Below are positions 23,341 to 32,900 of a stretch of DNA of 64,000 nt, one piece after another; the stretch's first letter is position 1, and every line of letters starts with the position of its first letter. The position numbers were made by a program, and so were the translations under genes. The DNA comes from Astragalus membranaceus (Eukaryota; Streptophyta; Magnoliopsida; Fabales; Fabaceae), in the NCBI GenBank assembly GCA_039519185.1, contig CM076846.1, positions 71,100,666 through 71,164,665 of the forward strand, in the 5' to 3' direction. Below the pieces are notes generated by a model. It was not told the origin of the DNA and ran no database searches. It worked only from the letters and a program-made list of their open reading frames with translations.

Positions 23341-23945
23341 TGCAGTTATCTCGTAATTTCAATTGATTATTTTAATTGATTAGTAGATTATAGTTGATAA
23401 TTAAAGGTAGATATTAGATTATCAATAAGAAATATTTGTTTTAAATCTTAATTATTAATTTAAATAGTCATTAAGTTTTCTTGTTTTTTAGATAGTAGGT
23501 TTATAGTAGTAGTCTTCAATATTTTTAATTAAAGTAGTGTTTGTGTAAATTTAGAAATTTGGTTAAAAGAATTAAAGTGAAGTGATAAGAGAAAGAAAAT
23601 AATTATTTATGGGAAAAGTAAAGTAAAAATAAAAAAAAGGAAGAAAGAGAATGTAAAAGAAAAGTGAAAAGGAAGAAAGAGAGTGTAAGAAGAAAGAGAA
23701 AAAAGGAAGAAATAGAGTGTAAGAGAAAAGTAAAAAGTAAGAAAAAGAGTGTAAAAATAAAGAGAAAAAAAAACAAATAGAAAGTAATGACATTTTTACC
23801 CTCAAAAATTTGAGGTGTCCTTTAGATAGAATGGGGGTATTGGTAAAATCGTAGGTGGTTAATATGTATAAAATATAAAATATAAAATAAAATAAAATAT
23901 AAAATAGTGTAGATAAATATAGTGTAGATATAGTGTAGATGTAGA

Positions 23946-24028
23946 TCCTGAATTGCTAAATGGCGCAATTGCCCTTGTTGCTGTTGGTCTTACGGCTGTA
24001 TATATTTACTATCAAAGGAAACCCAAAG
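23946..24028 (+). pseudogene. CBR1: CBR1 exon 1, part after the Helitron
   Basis: Completes the AAT codon begun at 21878 and encodes the membrane anchor ending YYQRKPK. It stops at a good donor, AAAG|GTATTT, leaving phase 1. This matches exon 2, whose first two bases complete a glycine codon. Confidence 0.88.
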
Positions 24029-24709
24029 GTATTTTCACCGTTTCTTTAATTTTTTTAATAGTGCATTTTTTAGTATAATACCACACTCTCTGTTATTTAT
24101 TTATTTTTGAGATTTCCACACTCTATGTTATTATTTGACGTGAAAAATTCACGGTGACCGGTGATTTTTCAATGGTAGAGAGAATTGACCTTAATCAATT
24201 AATCTTGTACTTAGTGCCTTAAAATTGTTCGGTGATCACTTATTCTAATAAAGTAATAAACAACTGTCCGAAAGGCTTAACACAACCGACAAAATCAAAA
24301 ATTTGTTATATTGCATATTTTTTGTGATTATCCAAATTTGAACTCGAAATCTCCATTTTGCTATGTAAATTTACGTTGGTGGTTAACACTTGGTCTGCAG
24401 ACAAAAAAAAATAACACACAGCTTCTCAATTTCACACCAAGAATTAAATGTAGTAAGACATTTTGTGATCATTTTTTTCTTTGATAAGTGAAATGGCATT
24501 ATTCTAAGCTTTTCAATGAGGCCAGCCCTTAAAACACTCTAAAACCCCACCCTTCATGTCAACTTAATATTATTGTTTTCTTTGTCCATTTCATTTTCTA
24601 AGTCTTTTTCAGGTCACAACTAAGAAGAAAAATAACCTAATTAAATTTGTCTTATTATTTAAACTCATCTTTGAGTATAAATTGACCATGTAAACGAAAA
24701 AATATTCAG
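24029..24709 (+). other. CBR1 intron 1 (681 bp)
   Basis: AT-rich with GT and AG ends (TATTCAG at the acceptor). No other feature is recognised inside. Confidence 0.75.
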
Positions 24710-24814
24710 GTAGCTTGGACCCCAAAAAATTCAAAGAATTTAAACTTGTAAAGAAGATCATACACTCCAATCACATTGGATTCAGATGTTGGCTACTTTG
24801 AATTAGTTGTGAAG
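24710..24814 (+). pseudogene. CBR1: CBR1 exon 2 with internal deletion
   Basis: The first part reads SLDPKKFKEFKLVK, and the last part reads YTPITLDSDVGYFELVVK in a different frame. The two are directly joined near 24755-24760, where plant CBR1 proteins have about 45 more residues (ending in the GQHISCRG region). The deletion therefore removes part of the FAD-binding domain and breaks the frame. The donor AAG|GTGCTT at 24814 is intact, phase 0. It could be one fused exon or remnants of two. Confidence 0.85.
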
Positions 24815-24962
24815 GTGCTTTGTTTTTTGTTGAGAAATTTTACTTAATTTTTAGATTATATTATACTTAATTTTTTTTGTTGAAGTTCTTTTAAAATTTT
24901 CTTTTCCAAAATAATCCCTATAAATGTTGTTCATTTTAGTCCTCATTATTTCGTAGTCCTTG

Positions 24963-25033
<71 letters not shown>

Positions 25034-25358
25034 CTTTGTAATATTTTAGTTGTGTTCAATTAGTTCCTATGTGTCAGGGACTAAAATGAAAAATAATAAT
25101 GTTATAAGCACTAAAACAAAATGATGAGGACAAAGAGAAAAGTTATTTACTTTTGTATCACTGTGAAAAAAATTATTTACTCAATCTCAATGGACTTAAA
25201 CAAACAAACAGAAGTTGCAAGGATTGAGAAAAATATATGATGGAGATAAAAACATATTTAAATCATAAATTTATCTTTTCAATAGTTATTTATTATCAAA
25301 CTTTATTGGTGAAATGAATCATGTACATCATCATCATCATCATCATCAATGGAAGCAG
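24815..25358 (+). other. CBR1 intron 2 with a (TA)n microsatellite
   Basis: 544 bp, GT at 24815 and AG at 25357-25358. A pure TA repeat of about 67 bp lies at 24964-25030 and a CAT/ATC triplet run at about 25326-25349. Nothing else is seen. Confidence 0.75.
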
Positions 25359-25436
25359 ATGTACCCAAATGGAAAGATGTCCCACCATTTTAGACAGATG
25401 AAGGAAGGTGACGCCTTGGCTGTGAAGGGCCCAGAG
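25359..25436 (+). pseudogene. CBR1: CBR1 exon 3
   Basis: Begins after GAAGCAG with ATG TAC CCA and reads MYPNGKMSHHFRQMKEGDAL, then AVKGPE. It ends at GAG|GTACTT. Phase 0 at both ends agrees with the neighbouring exons. No damage is seen in this exon. It is the best conserved part of the relic. Confidence 0.9.
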
Positions 25437-25601
25437 GTACTTAGCTCCTTAGTCTAAATAAAAAAGCAATCGGAAAAAACAAGTTATTAACCCCAAATAA
25501 TTGAAGCTCTAAGTACAGTGCATACTTTTCAAATACTATTATTGTCTTAAAAGCCTATATGAATATAAGTGTGTAATAATGGATATATACGAATCTTAAA
25601 G

Positions 25602-25698
25602 GGACGTTTCAGTTACAAGGCTGGCTGGTGATTCAGGCATTCTTTTTTTGGTGAAATAAGTGAGAGCATTTGGAATGCTTGCTGGTGGTTCAGGCATT
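25602..25698 (+). pseudogene. CBR1: CBR1 exon 4, disrupted and truncated
   Basis: Starts after AAAG with GRFSYKAG, then hits a TGA and about 31 extra bases. It then resumes in another frame as RAFGMLAGGSGI, the glycine-rich start of the NADH-binding domain. Homology stops at 25698, where a T-run and repeat sequence begin. The extra bases (about 25625-25660) copy 25681-25718, including the TTTTTTTGGTGAAA that follows the exon, so they are a tandem duplication spanning the exon and repeat junction. Confidence 0.85.
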
Positions 25699-26369
25699 TT
25701 TTTTTGGTGAAAAAAAAGGGGTTACAGCCCCAAACTCATAACAACTACACAAGTAGTAAACAAGAGTGGATAAAAAGAGGGGCAGTTTCGAAAATAACAC
25801 TATTACAGTTCTGTACCTAGCAGCGTTGCTGTGATTGTTGTTGGTAGGCCTCTTGCTATCCGAGCGGAGTGTTGAAAAGAATCTCGGGTGGGGCACCTGT
25901 GATGTCACTCCGACGCCCAAGTCACTATAGGAAATAAATGAGTATTATATTCTAGGAATGAGAATGTACCTATTTATGGCAATGTGAGCCAGTAATTATA
26001 GAGATTCGTTCTTGTAAGATTTGAGTCGTTGGATCGATCGGATGAATCTGAGTCATCCAAGCGTGAGAGCCATAAGTGGGCTGATTTATTTGTGAGTATG
26101 GATCAAAATAATTTGGCCTATCCATGTCTAATTGCTGAATGGGCCTCTTGGTCCAGTCCAGAACAGTTACCCCCCAAGCCGAGATTATTCCGGAGGATGG
26201 TCTTGGCTTGAAGAGTTTTTCATATATAACATTTGTTCTTGCTGGCTTATCTGCCTTAGAAAGTCGCCTTTCGAGTCGTTGATCGCATTTTTAGTTACAT
26301 TTCAGCGCCCAGATCTGTGTTTGATGATTCCCCATCTACTATATAAACGTGAACTTCTATCAATTGGGT
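25699..26369 (+). mobile_element. LTR-like repeat fragment with TATA box (host of the Athila-like insertion)
   Basis: Starts in a T-run followed by TTGGTGAAAAAAAAGGGG and contains a GGGGCACCTGTGATGTCACTCC-type segment and CCCCCCAAGCCGAGATTATT. Such segments resemble those I know from LTRs of Tat-like elements. A TATA box (TATATAAA, 26340-26347) near the end would fit an LTR promoter. No coding sequence. The family assignment is weak, and the 3' continuation after 31428 is uncertain. Confidence 0.4.
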
Positions 26370-27630
26370 TGTTGCATTAAAAACACACTTAGAGCAAGTG
26401 TACTCTACCGCAGAAGTAGTATAAAAGATTATCGTGTCCACAGGGTTTAATTAGCAAGTACCAAACTAATCGAGATTATTTACTATTTAGATGAACAAAT
26501 ATTTTAATTGTAATGGAACAAATAAAAAAGAAATAAATAACAATAATAAAATGCAAGAATTAATTCAATGGAGAGAGGTCTAGGGTCACGGTTTCACTTG
26601 CAGGCTTTGGTTCCCCCATGTCTAACTCTACCCGAATTCCTTTATTTTATTTAATTACCAATCCCTTTACTAAAACTATTAATCCGTTTGGTCGTTCGCG
26701 ATTAATATTCTTTTTCCTAAACTAACCCTTGTTAGGTCATGCAAGAATTTAAATTTAAGAAAAGCATAAACAGCAAAAAGGTTGAATGATTGGAAGACTA
26801 AATTAAAGTTTGGTCATGCATTAATTTTAGCCCCAATTATCCTATAGGTCCACCAACTAGTTGCAGTACGGTCGCTGATCAACTAATTGATTATGAACAT
26901 GCATAGGGTAGCTAATCCTAATTATGTGATAAAAACAATAGGACAATGTTAATTGAAATAAAAATAGGAATTCAAACCAGAAATTAGAACATAAAAATGT
27001 CTCTAAACATGCAAGATCCACCTAAGACCATAGAAGAGGATTTAGCTATCCATAGTGTTCGAGAACAATAAAATAAAATTAGGAGTCATAAATTACAGAG
27101 ATAAAAATAATCCGGAATAGAGAAATTTCTGATCCTGAAAATTTAGTCTCATTTTTCTGCTCCAGAGCTCTCTCACAGTGTCAAGAACGGGTACCCAAAA
27201 CTCCCTCTCTCCAAGCCGGCGCTACTGTTGCGTCCTTCTTCTTTTTCTTGTGCGGCACTTTTTCTATCCTCCCCCCTTGTCCGCGTTCCTTTCTTCCTTT
27301 ATATTGCCAAGTCTAGGGTTCCTTGCCAATCTCCAATTATTGCTACTTGCTATCCAAGCCAAAATTCATTCACGGCACTTATTTAATTGGGTTGGTCTCC
27401 ATTCTCCTATTTTGTCATGGGCTTGATTGCAAAATCCACCTTTCATTTCTTTCTTCAACCCATATATATATATATTAGTGACTTTTAATTGGACTATAAT
27501 TTTTTTTACCTATTTCCTCCCTTCTGCAAAATATAAAATAAATTAAGTCACTAATTTATATAACCACTAATAATTGCTCTAAACATGACTTAAAAGTATC
27601 TCTAAAAGTGCACTAAATTGGAGTTTATCA
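26370..27630 (-). repeat. 3' LTR of the Athila-like element (1,261 bp)
   Basis: Plus-strand ends TGTTGCATTAAAAAC and GAGTTTATCA. Closely similar to 30095-31423; the large length difference comes from the (TA)n run in the other copy (here only about 14 bp near 27463). Confidence 0.9.
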
Positions 27631-27647
27631 ACTCCCCACACTTAACC
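27631..27647 (-). other. Polypurine tract of the Athila-like element
   Basis: On the minus strand GGTTAAGTGTGGGGAGT directly precedes the LTR start TGATAAAC. A second similar purine tract with the preceding ATTGAGGACC motif lies at about 28603-28645 and looks like an older duplicate. Confidence 0.8.
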
Positions 27648-28949
27648 TTTGCTTGTCCTCAAGCAAATTCTCTGGCTCAGCAACATTTTCAAATAAGGAA
27701 TAGAGACAGCCAAATAAGGGACCCAAAGTTAGAAGCACAATGACAGACAATAGACAATATAACACATATGAGGTGCCAAAAGATTGCCCAATTAGAGCCT
27801 CGTGTCATTGAGGAATACATTTTTGTGAACAAAGACACTCGCTCACAATCTCTCTAAGTGTTTAGGGACTAGGGAAATATACACTCAAGTTTCCACAAAA
27901 TGCACATTACCATAAGCTTGTAATTTGACCAAATCTCCACTAAATAGTTCACATGCATGCAAAAGATGGGATTTCATGGGTTATAATGGGGTCAGGGTGA
28001 ATTCATGCAGGGTAGGAAATAAGAAGCAAGGGATAATCAAAGGGCTCTAATAAGATACAAATAGTAACCTTTGAAACCAAATATGGAGCTCCTATTTATT
28101 TTACAAATTTTGTCCAAACTCCAAGTTAATATCACTTCCTTCTTCACCTTTTTCTAAAGAGTGAGCTCTTTTTGATTTGCCCTTTTCTTTTGAGTAGGCT
28201 CTTTCATTTTTTGATGTGTCTTTTCCTCCTTCTTGCTTTTCTTTTTTTTTCAAAAGACAAATTCTAGAATGTAGCAAATTGAGAAACACACTCATAGAAT
28301 GAAAATGGGTAAAAATTTATGATTAAGTATCAATCCCCTTATGAAGGCTCAAATATCACATTTAGAAGCTAGTTCACAAAAAGTACTCAACAGACACAAT
28401 GCTAATTATCAGCTTCCTAAGGACAACCTCACAGTTACAATTAAGCACAAGTCTGTCAAATAAATTCTTTATGGGGGTCCCGTAAAGGCAAAATCTCTAT
28501 TTTTCTCAATTTTATATCCAAAACTAGCCAGAAAAAAATGCTATCAACACATGTAGTGGGTATATGCATTAATAGAGATGAATTGACAAAGTTAAACTCT
28601 CCTCCCCACACTAGCCTAAAGCATGGTCCTCAATGCAAAATATTAAATTGGCACAAAAATAAATAAATGACGGAGAGTAAGAGTGACTTCCCTGAGAGAG
28701 TTTATAGTCTGAGCTTATTCCTAAAAACAAAACAAAACAAAATAAAATAAAATAAAATAAAAATAACTGAAAATAAGACACAGGTTGCCTCCTGCGAAGC
28801 GCTTGTTTAACGTCATGAGCCTGACGATAGTTGGTGCTTAATCAGGGGGCTCTCCAAGAGCAAATTTTACATCTAACGCAGTACACCTTCTTAACTTTCT
28901 AACCATGTGGTTCACATTGTTCTTTCTTTTTCCACGTGGTGGATGAACT
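27648..28949 (-). other. Non-coding 3' region of the Athila-like element
   Basis: No domain recognised. Contains a minus-strand purine-rich, AAGGAGG-type stretch (28101-28295) and A-rich simple repeats (AAATA runs near 28725-28765). Non-coding space before the 3' LTR is usual in this lineage. Confidence 0.6.
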
Positions 28950-29891
28950 TCAAAGGATGGTGAAATTTTTTATTTTATCTCCATCCACCATTATGCTAGG
29001 ATCCTGCAAAATAAGATTTTTTTCCAAAAGGTCCTGCATCTTTAAATCACCAAATTTGTTAGTTTCAACCACATCATCAAAATAAGGAGAAGTTAGAGAA
29101 GAGAAAATTTCATTGGAATTTAAAGTTTTAATAACATCATCTTCTTTACCACTCCTTAAAGTTACCTTTCCCCGGTGAACCTCAATTGCAGCATCACCAA
29201 TGGTTAAAACAATTTGCCCAAAAATAGGCGCTTTCACCTCTTTCTCCAAATCCAGAACCATGGGATCTTTCTCACTGTCCTCACAAATGCTCCCTTTAGT
29301 AGGATCTTTTGTTTCAATATGAATCCCTTCAGTAGGAGCTACTATTTTGATTTGACTCCCTTCAGTAGGAGTCTCCTCATCTTTCTTGAGAGCTTCTTCC
29401 TCCAGATTATATTCCATGGAGACACCTTCATCTCTCGTAGGAATACTTTCTTTGGATTGCTCAGCTTCTTCATTTTGGGTAGACTTAGTTTGTGAAGGAG
29501 TTTCTTGGGCCTCTTGAGATAACAAAACAATGAGAGTTGAGATTTGACCCTTCAGGCTTCCAAATTCGTTGTTCATGGCACCAATTTGACCCTCCAAGCC
29601 TCCAATTTGACCCTCCAAGCTTTCAAATTTTTCATTTGCCTGCTGCATAAATTTAGCCAATACCTCATTGACATCCGACTTTTCCTCCTCTTGCCTTTGC
29701 ACTTGTAGTGACTCATAATTATCTCAGTGGGAGGAATAAGGAGGTGGCTCATAGTCATCCCAATAGTCCGAATAAGGTTCATAAGGAGGAGGAGAAATTT
29801 GAATCTGGCATTGAGACATATACCAATATGACTTCTCTAAATTTCTTTGTGCCTCTGCCTCACTAATGTAGTCTCCAAGAGTTTTAACCAT
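28950..29891 (-). pseudogene. Gag-like ORF of the Athila-like element, one stop codon
   Basis: The minus-strand ATG at 29891 opens MVKTLGDYISEAEAQRNLEK, followed by a proline- and tyrosine-rich segment. An in-frame TGA then interrupts, and the same frame runs on for about 250 codons with a heptad-like repeat (SLEGQIGGLEGQIGAMNNEF), a glutamate-rich low-complexity part with repeated TPTEG/APTEG units, and the end NFTIL. Position after the primer site and the general make-up suggest the C-terminal part of an Athila-type gag or a leader ORF. No zinc knuckle and no catalytic motif. The assignment to gag is inference. Confidence 0.6.
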
Positions 29892-30070
29892 GATTTAGAC
29901 TTTTCTCTGCAAAACAAGGTAAATTGCAGTGGTCTCTTAGGAAAGTACTAGTAACTTTTTTTTTATATATATTTTTTTATAAGATAAAGGAAAAACAAAA
30001 TTTAAAATTAAAGCAAAAAAAAAATGTCTAAAGCAATAAAAATCTCTTTCGTTTAATATTGCTAAATTAA

Positions 30071-30088
30071 TTCCCGGCAACGGCGCCA
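30071..30088 (-). other. Primer binding site, tRNA-Asp type
   Basis: Minus strand TGGCGCCGTTGCCGGGAA, separated by a few bases from the LTR end. This is the primer site characteristic of Athila-lineage elements. Confidence 0.85.
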
Positions 30089-30094
30089 AAAACT

Positions 30095-31187
30095 TGTTGC
30101 GTTAAAAACACACTTAGAGCAAGTGTACTCTACCACAGAAGTAGTATAAAAGATTATCATGTCCACAGGGATTAATTAGCAAGTACCAAACTAATCGAGA
30201 TTATTTATTAGTTAGACGAACAAATATTTGAATTGTAATGGAACAAATAAAAAAGAAATAAATAACAATAATAAAATGCAAGAATTAATTCAATGGAGAG
30301 AGGTCTAGGGTCACAGTTTCACTTGCAGGCTTTGATTCCCCCATGTCTAACTCTACCCGAATTCTTTTATTTTATTTAATTACCAATGCATTTACTAAAA
30401 CTATTAATCCGTTTGGTCATTCGCGATTAATATTCTTTTTCCTAAACTAACCCTTGTTTGGTCATGCAAGAATTTAAATTTAAGAAAAGCATAAAGAGCA
30501 AAAAGGTTGAGTGATTGGAAGAATAAATTAAAGTTTGGTCATGCATTAATTTTAGCCCCAATTATCCTATAGGTCCACCAACTAGTTGCAGTACGGTCGC
30601 TGATCAACTAATTGATTATGAACATGCATATGGTAGCTAATCCTAATTATGTGATAAAAACAATAGGACAATGTTAATTGAAATAAAAATAGGAATTCAA
30701 ACCAGAAATTAGAATATAAAAAGGTCTCTAAACATGCAAGATCCACCTAAGACCCTAGAAGAGGATTTAGCTATCCATAGTGTTCGAGAAAAATAAAATA
30801 AAATTAGGAGTCATAAATTACAGAGATAAAAATAACCCGGAATAGAGAAATTTCTGATCCTGAAAATTTAGTCTCCTTTTTCTGCTCCAAAGCTCTCTCA
30901 CGGTGTCCAGAACGGGTACCCAAAACTCCGTCTCTCCAAGCCGGCGCTACTGTTGCGTCCTTCTTCTTTTTCTTGTGCGGGACTTTTTCTATCCTCCCCC
31001 TTGTCCGCATTACGTTCTTCCTTTATATTGCCAAGTCTAGGGTTCCTTGCTAATCTCCAATTATTGCTACTTGCTATCCAAGCCAAAATTCATTCACCGC
31101 ACTTATTTAATTGGGTTGGTCTCCATTCTCCTATTTTTGTCATGGGTTTGATTGCAAAATCCACCTTTCATTTCTTTCTTCAGCCCA

Positions 31188-31271
<84 letters not shown>

Positions 31272-31423
31272 TGAGTTTTAATTGGACTATAATTTGTTTT
31301 ACCTATTTTCTCCCTTCTGCAAAATATAAAATAAATTAAGTCACTAATTTATATAACCACTAATAATTGCTCTAAAAATGACTTAAAAGTATCTCTAAAA
31401 GTGCACTAAATTTGAGTTTATCA
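30095..31423 (-). repeat. 5' LTR of the Athila-like element (1,329 bp)
   Basis: Plus-strand ends TGTTGCGTTAAAAAC and GAGTTTATCA. Contains a pure (TA)n run of about 80 bp at 31190-31269, much longer than in the other LTR. Confidence 0.9.
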
Positions 31424-31514
31424 TGGGTTTTCTGCAAAATTTCAAAGATTTATGACTTGAGCTGTTGAGGCGCAAGTAGCCTCAGTCATTTGTTTCAGAC
31501 TCTCCACATTTTAC

Positions 31515-31935
31515 TTGATTGAGGCGAGACGGCCCTCTGATCCTTGCAGTCTCGATTCATGTGCGCTCCTTTGGACTTCGCATCTTCGACACATTGTCCT
31601 GTCTTGAGGCGATGCACTCCTTTGAAGCTAGCAACTCGATGCGTTTTACTATCTTGAGGCGAGGCGTTCCTTTGAAGCTAGCAACTCGACACATTTTGCT
31701 ATCTTGAGGCGAGGCGATCCTTTGAAACTAGCAACTTGACGCGTTTTGCTATCTTGAGGCGAGGCGCACATTTGATCCTTGGAGCTTCAACGCGTTTGGC
31801 CATTCCGGGGCGAGGCGCGCCTTTGATTCTTGCATCTCGACGCATTTGGCCATTCTGAGGCAAGGCGTGCCTATGATTCTTTGCAGCTTCGACTCATTTG
31901 GCCATTCTGAGGCGAGGCACACCTTTGATTTTTAG
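31515..31935 (+). repeat. 50-bp minisatellite, about eight copies
   Basis: Units begin CTTGAGGCGAGGCG or a variant near 31515, 31603, 31653, 31703, 31753, 31804, 31854 and 31904, mostly 50 bp apart. Each has CCTTTGAAGCTAGCAACTCG and a TTTTGCTATC or TTTGGCCATTC end. It lies between the insertion site of the Athila-like element and the Athila coding relic. No coding meaning is seen. Confidence 0.85.
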
Positions 31936-32043
31936 TGGTATTTTTATATTTTTTTGATTAGAGTTATTTCGTTTTTTATTTTCTGCCTTAATTTTAGCAT
32001 AACCTTTTTTATTTATTCTGATTCTGATTCTATTTACTATAAC

Positions 32044-32900
32044 ATGGATGCTATTTATGAACCTTCATTGGAGGACCTTGTTAAACAGATGGCTATTCAA
32101 AATCTCCAATCCCAACAAACAACAGATTCCACACTTAGGAAATTGGAGATAATAGTTGGATAGTTAACCACCGCAGTCAATCAGATACAAGCCCAAAGGT
32201 CATACCAACTGCCTGCACAGGAAATAGCTAATCCAAATGCACCAACCCCCAATGTAAGTGCTATTACTTTGAGATCTGGAAAGGCTGTTGAAACTCTAGA
32301 GGTACCTAAACCTATTGCTATGGAAAATTACAAGGTTGCTGAACACGTTGGTGATTAGTACACACCGCCACTCGATTTACCTCAAAGAGAAGTGATGACG
32401 AAAAAAGACCCCATGGAAGAGAATTCCCTTTGTAAAATGGAATTGCTTGATGGTTTGGTTGATAATTTATGTTCTGATAATCATTCTATTTGTGCTGAGA
32501 TTGAAATTTCTTTGCAGGTTGATACACTTTCCATAGTTGATGTTTTGGATGTAGCTGTTGTTGCCATTGAGCAGCCACATGTTGTAAGACCACTCCCCAA
32601 TTTGAAATATGCATATTTAGAGGGGAGTGAAAATTTTTTTGCGATTATTTCAGCTAACCTTGAATCTGAACAGGAAAAGCTGCCTCCAAGTCTAAGGGAA
32701 CATAGGAAAGATATCAGATGGACCTTGGTGGAAATTCCTGGCAAGAAAGTATGGCAAACCCAACAACAAATTAATCCCCTGATTCTGGATGTGTGGAAGA
32801 AGAAGGTGACCAAACATGTGTCGAGTAACCATAAAAGTGCCTTCTTGGACGAATACCATCCAGTCACATGTTTCAAGTTCTCCACCTTCAAGAGGGAGTT
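32044..32900 (+). pseudogene. Athila-type gag end / pre-RT pol relic with internal deletion
   Basis: One reading frame from the ATG at 32044 with two TAG stops (32161-32163 and 32356-32358). It shows a gag-linker segment (LTTAVNQIQAQ), NVSAITLRSGK, the Athila-type pre-RT segment PNLKYAYLEGSENFFAIISA and LREHRKDIRWTLVEI. In full-length Athila elements these are separated by the zinc knuckle and protease, so most of that is deleted, and RT, RNase H and integrase are missing after about 32750. At least the first stop replaces a glutamine usual at that point. Confidence 0.75.

Larger units (their letters stand above)
21880..23945 (-). mobile_element. Non-autonomous Helitron (2,066 bp), minus strand
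   Basis: On the minus strand it starts TCTACATCTACAC and ends TATTGTACTAG, with a GC-rich hairpin (21891-21908) 7 bp before the terminal CTAG. It lies precisely between an A (21879) and a T (23946), the Helitron target, with no target duplication. Removing it restores an uninterrupted exon reading across the junction, which fixes both ends independently. No Rep/helicase is present. The interior is AT-rich with a degenerate repeat and a purine-rich stretch at about 23620-23780. Confidence 0.9.
21815..25698 (+). pseudogene. CBR1: NADH-cytochrome b5 reductase gene, 5' half, disrupted
   Basis: This is the only host gene in the window. The enzyme passes electrons from NADH through FAD to cytochrome b5 at the endoplasmic reticulum (fatty-acid desaturation and related reactions). 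Visible parts are a hydrophobic N-terminal anchor (NGAIALVAVGLTAVYIYY), FKEFKLVK, YTPITLDSDVGYFELVVK (FAD-binding region), MSHHFRQM, DALAVKGP, and RAFGMLAGGSGI (start of the NADH-binding domain). Exons are 21815-21879 plus 23946-24028, 24710-24814, 25359-25436 and 25602-25698, with GT/AG borders and consistent phases. Damage: a Helitron in exon 1, loss of about 45 codons with a frame change in exon 2, and an extra 31 bp with a stop in exon 4. Sequence after GGSGI is missing. The assignment rests on recalled plant CBR1 proteins and is strong; function is lost. Confidence 0.92.
26370..31423 (-). mobile_element. Athila-like non-autonomous LTR retrotransposon, minus strand (5,054 bp)
   Basis: LTRs at 26370-27630 and 30095-31423, perfect target duplication TGGGT (26365-26369 and 31424-31428), a tRNA-Asp-type primer site next to the right LTR and a polypurine tract next to the left LTR, both on the minus strand. 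The primer site is that of Athila elements. The only coding relic is a gag-like frame (28950-29891). No protease, RT or integrase, so it is a large retrotransposon derivative. Confidence 0.9.
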
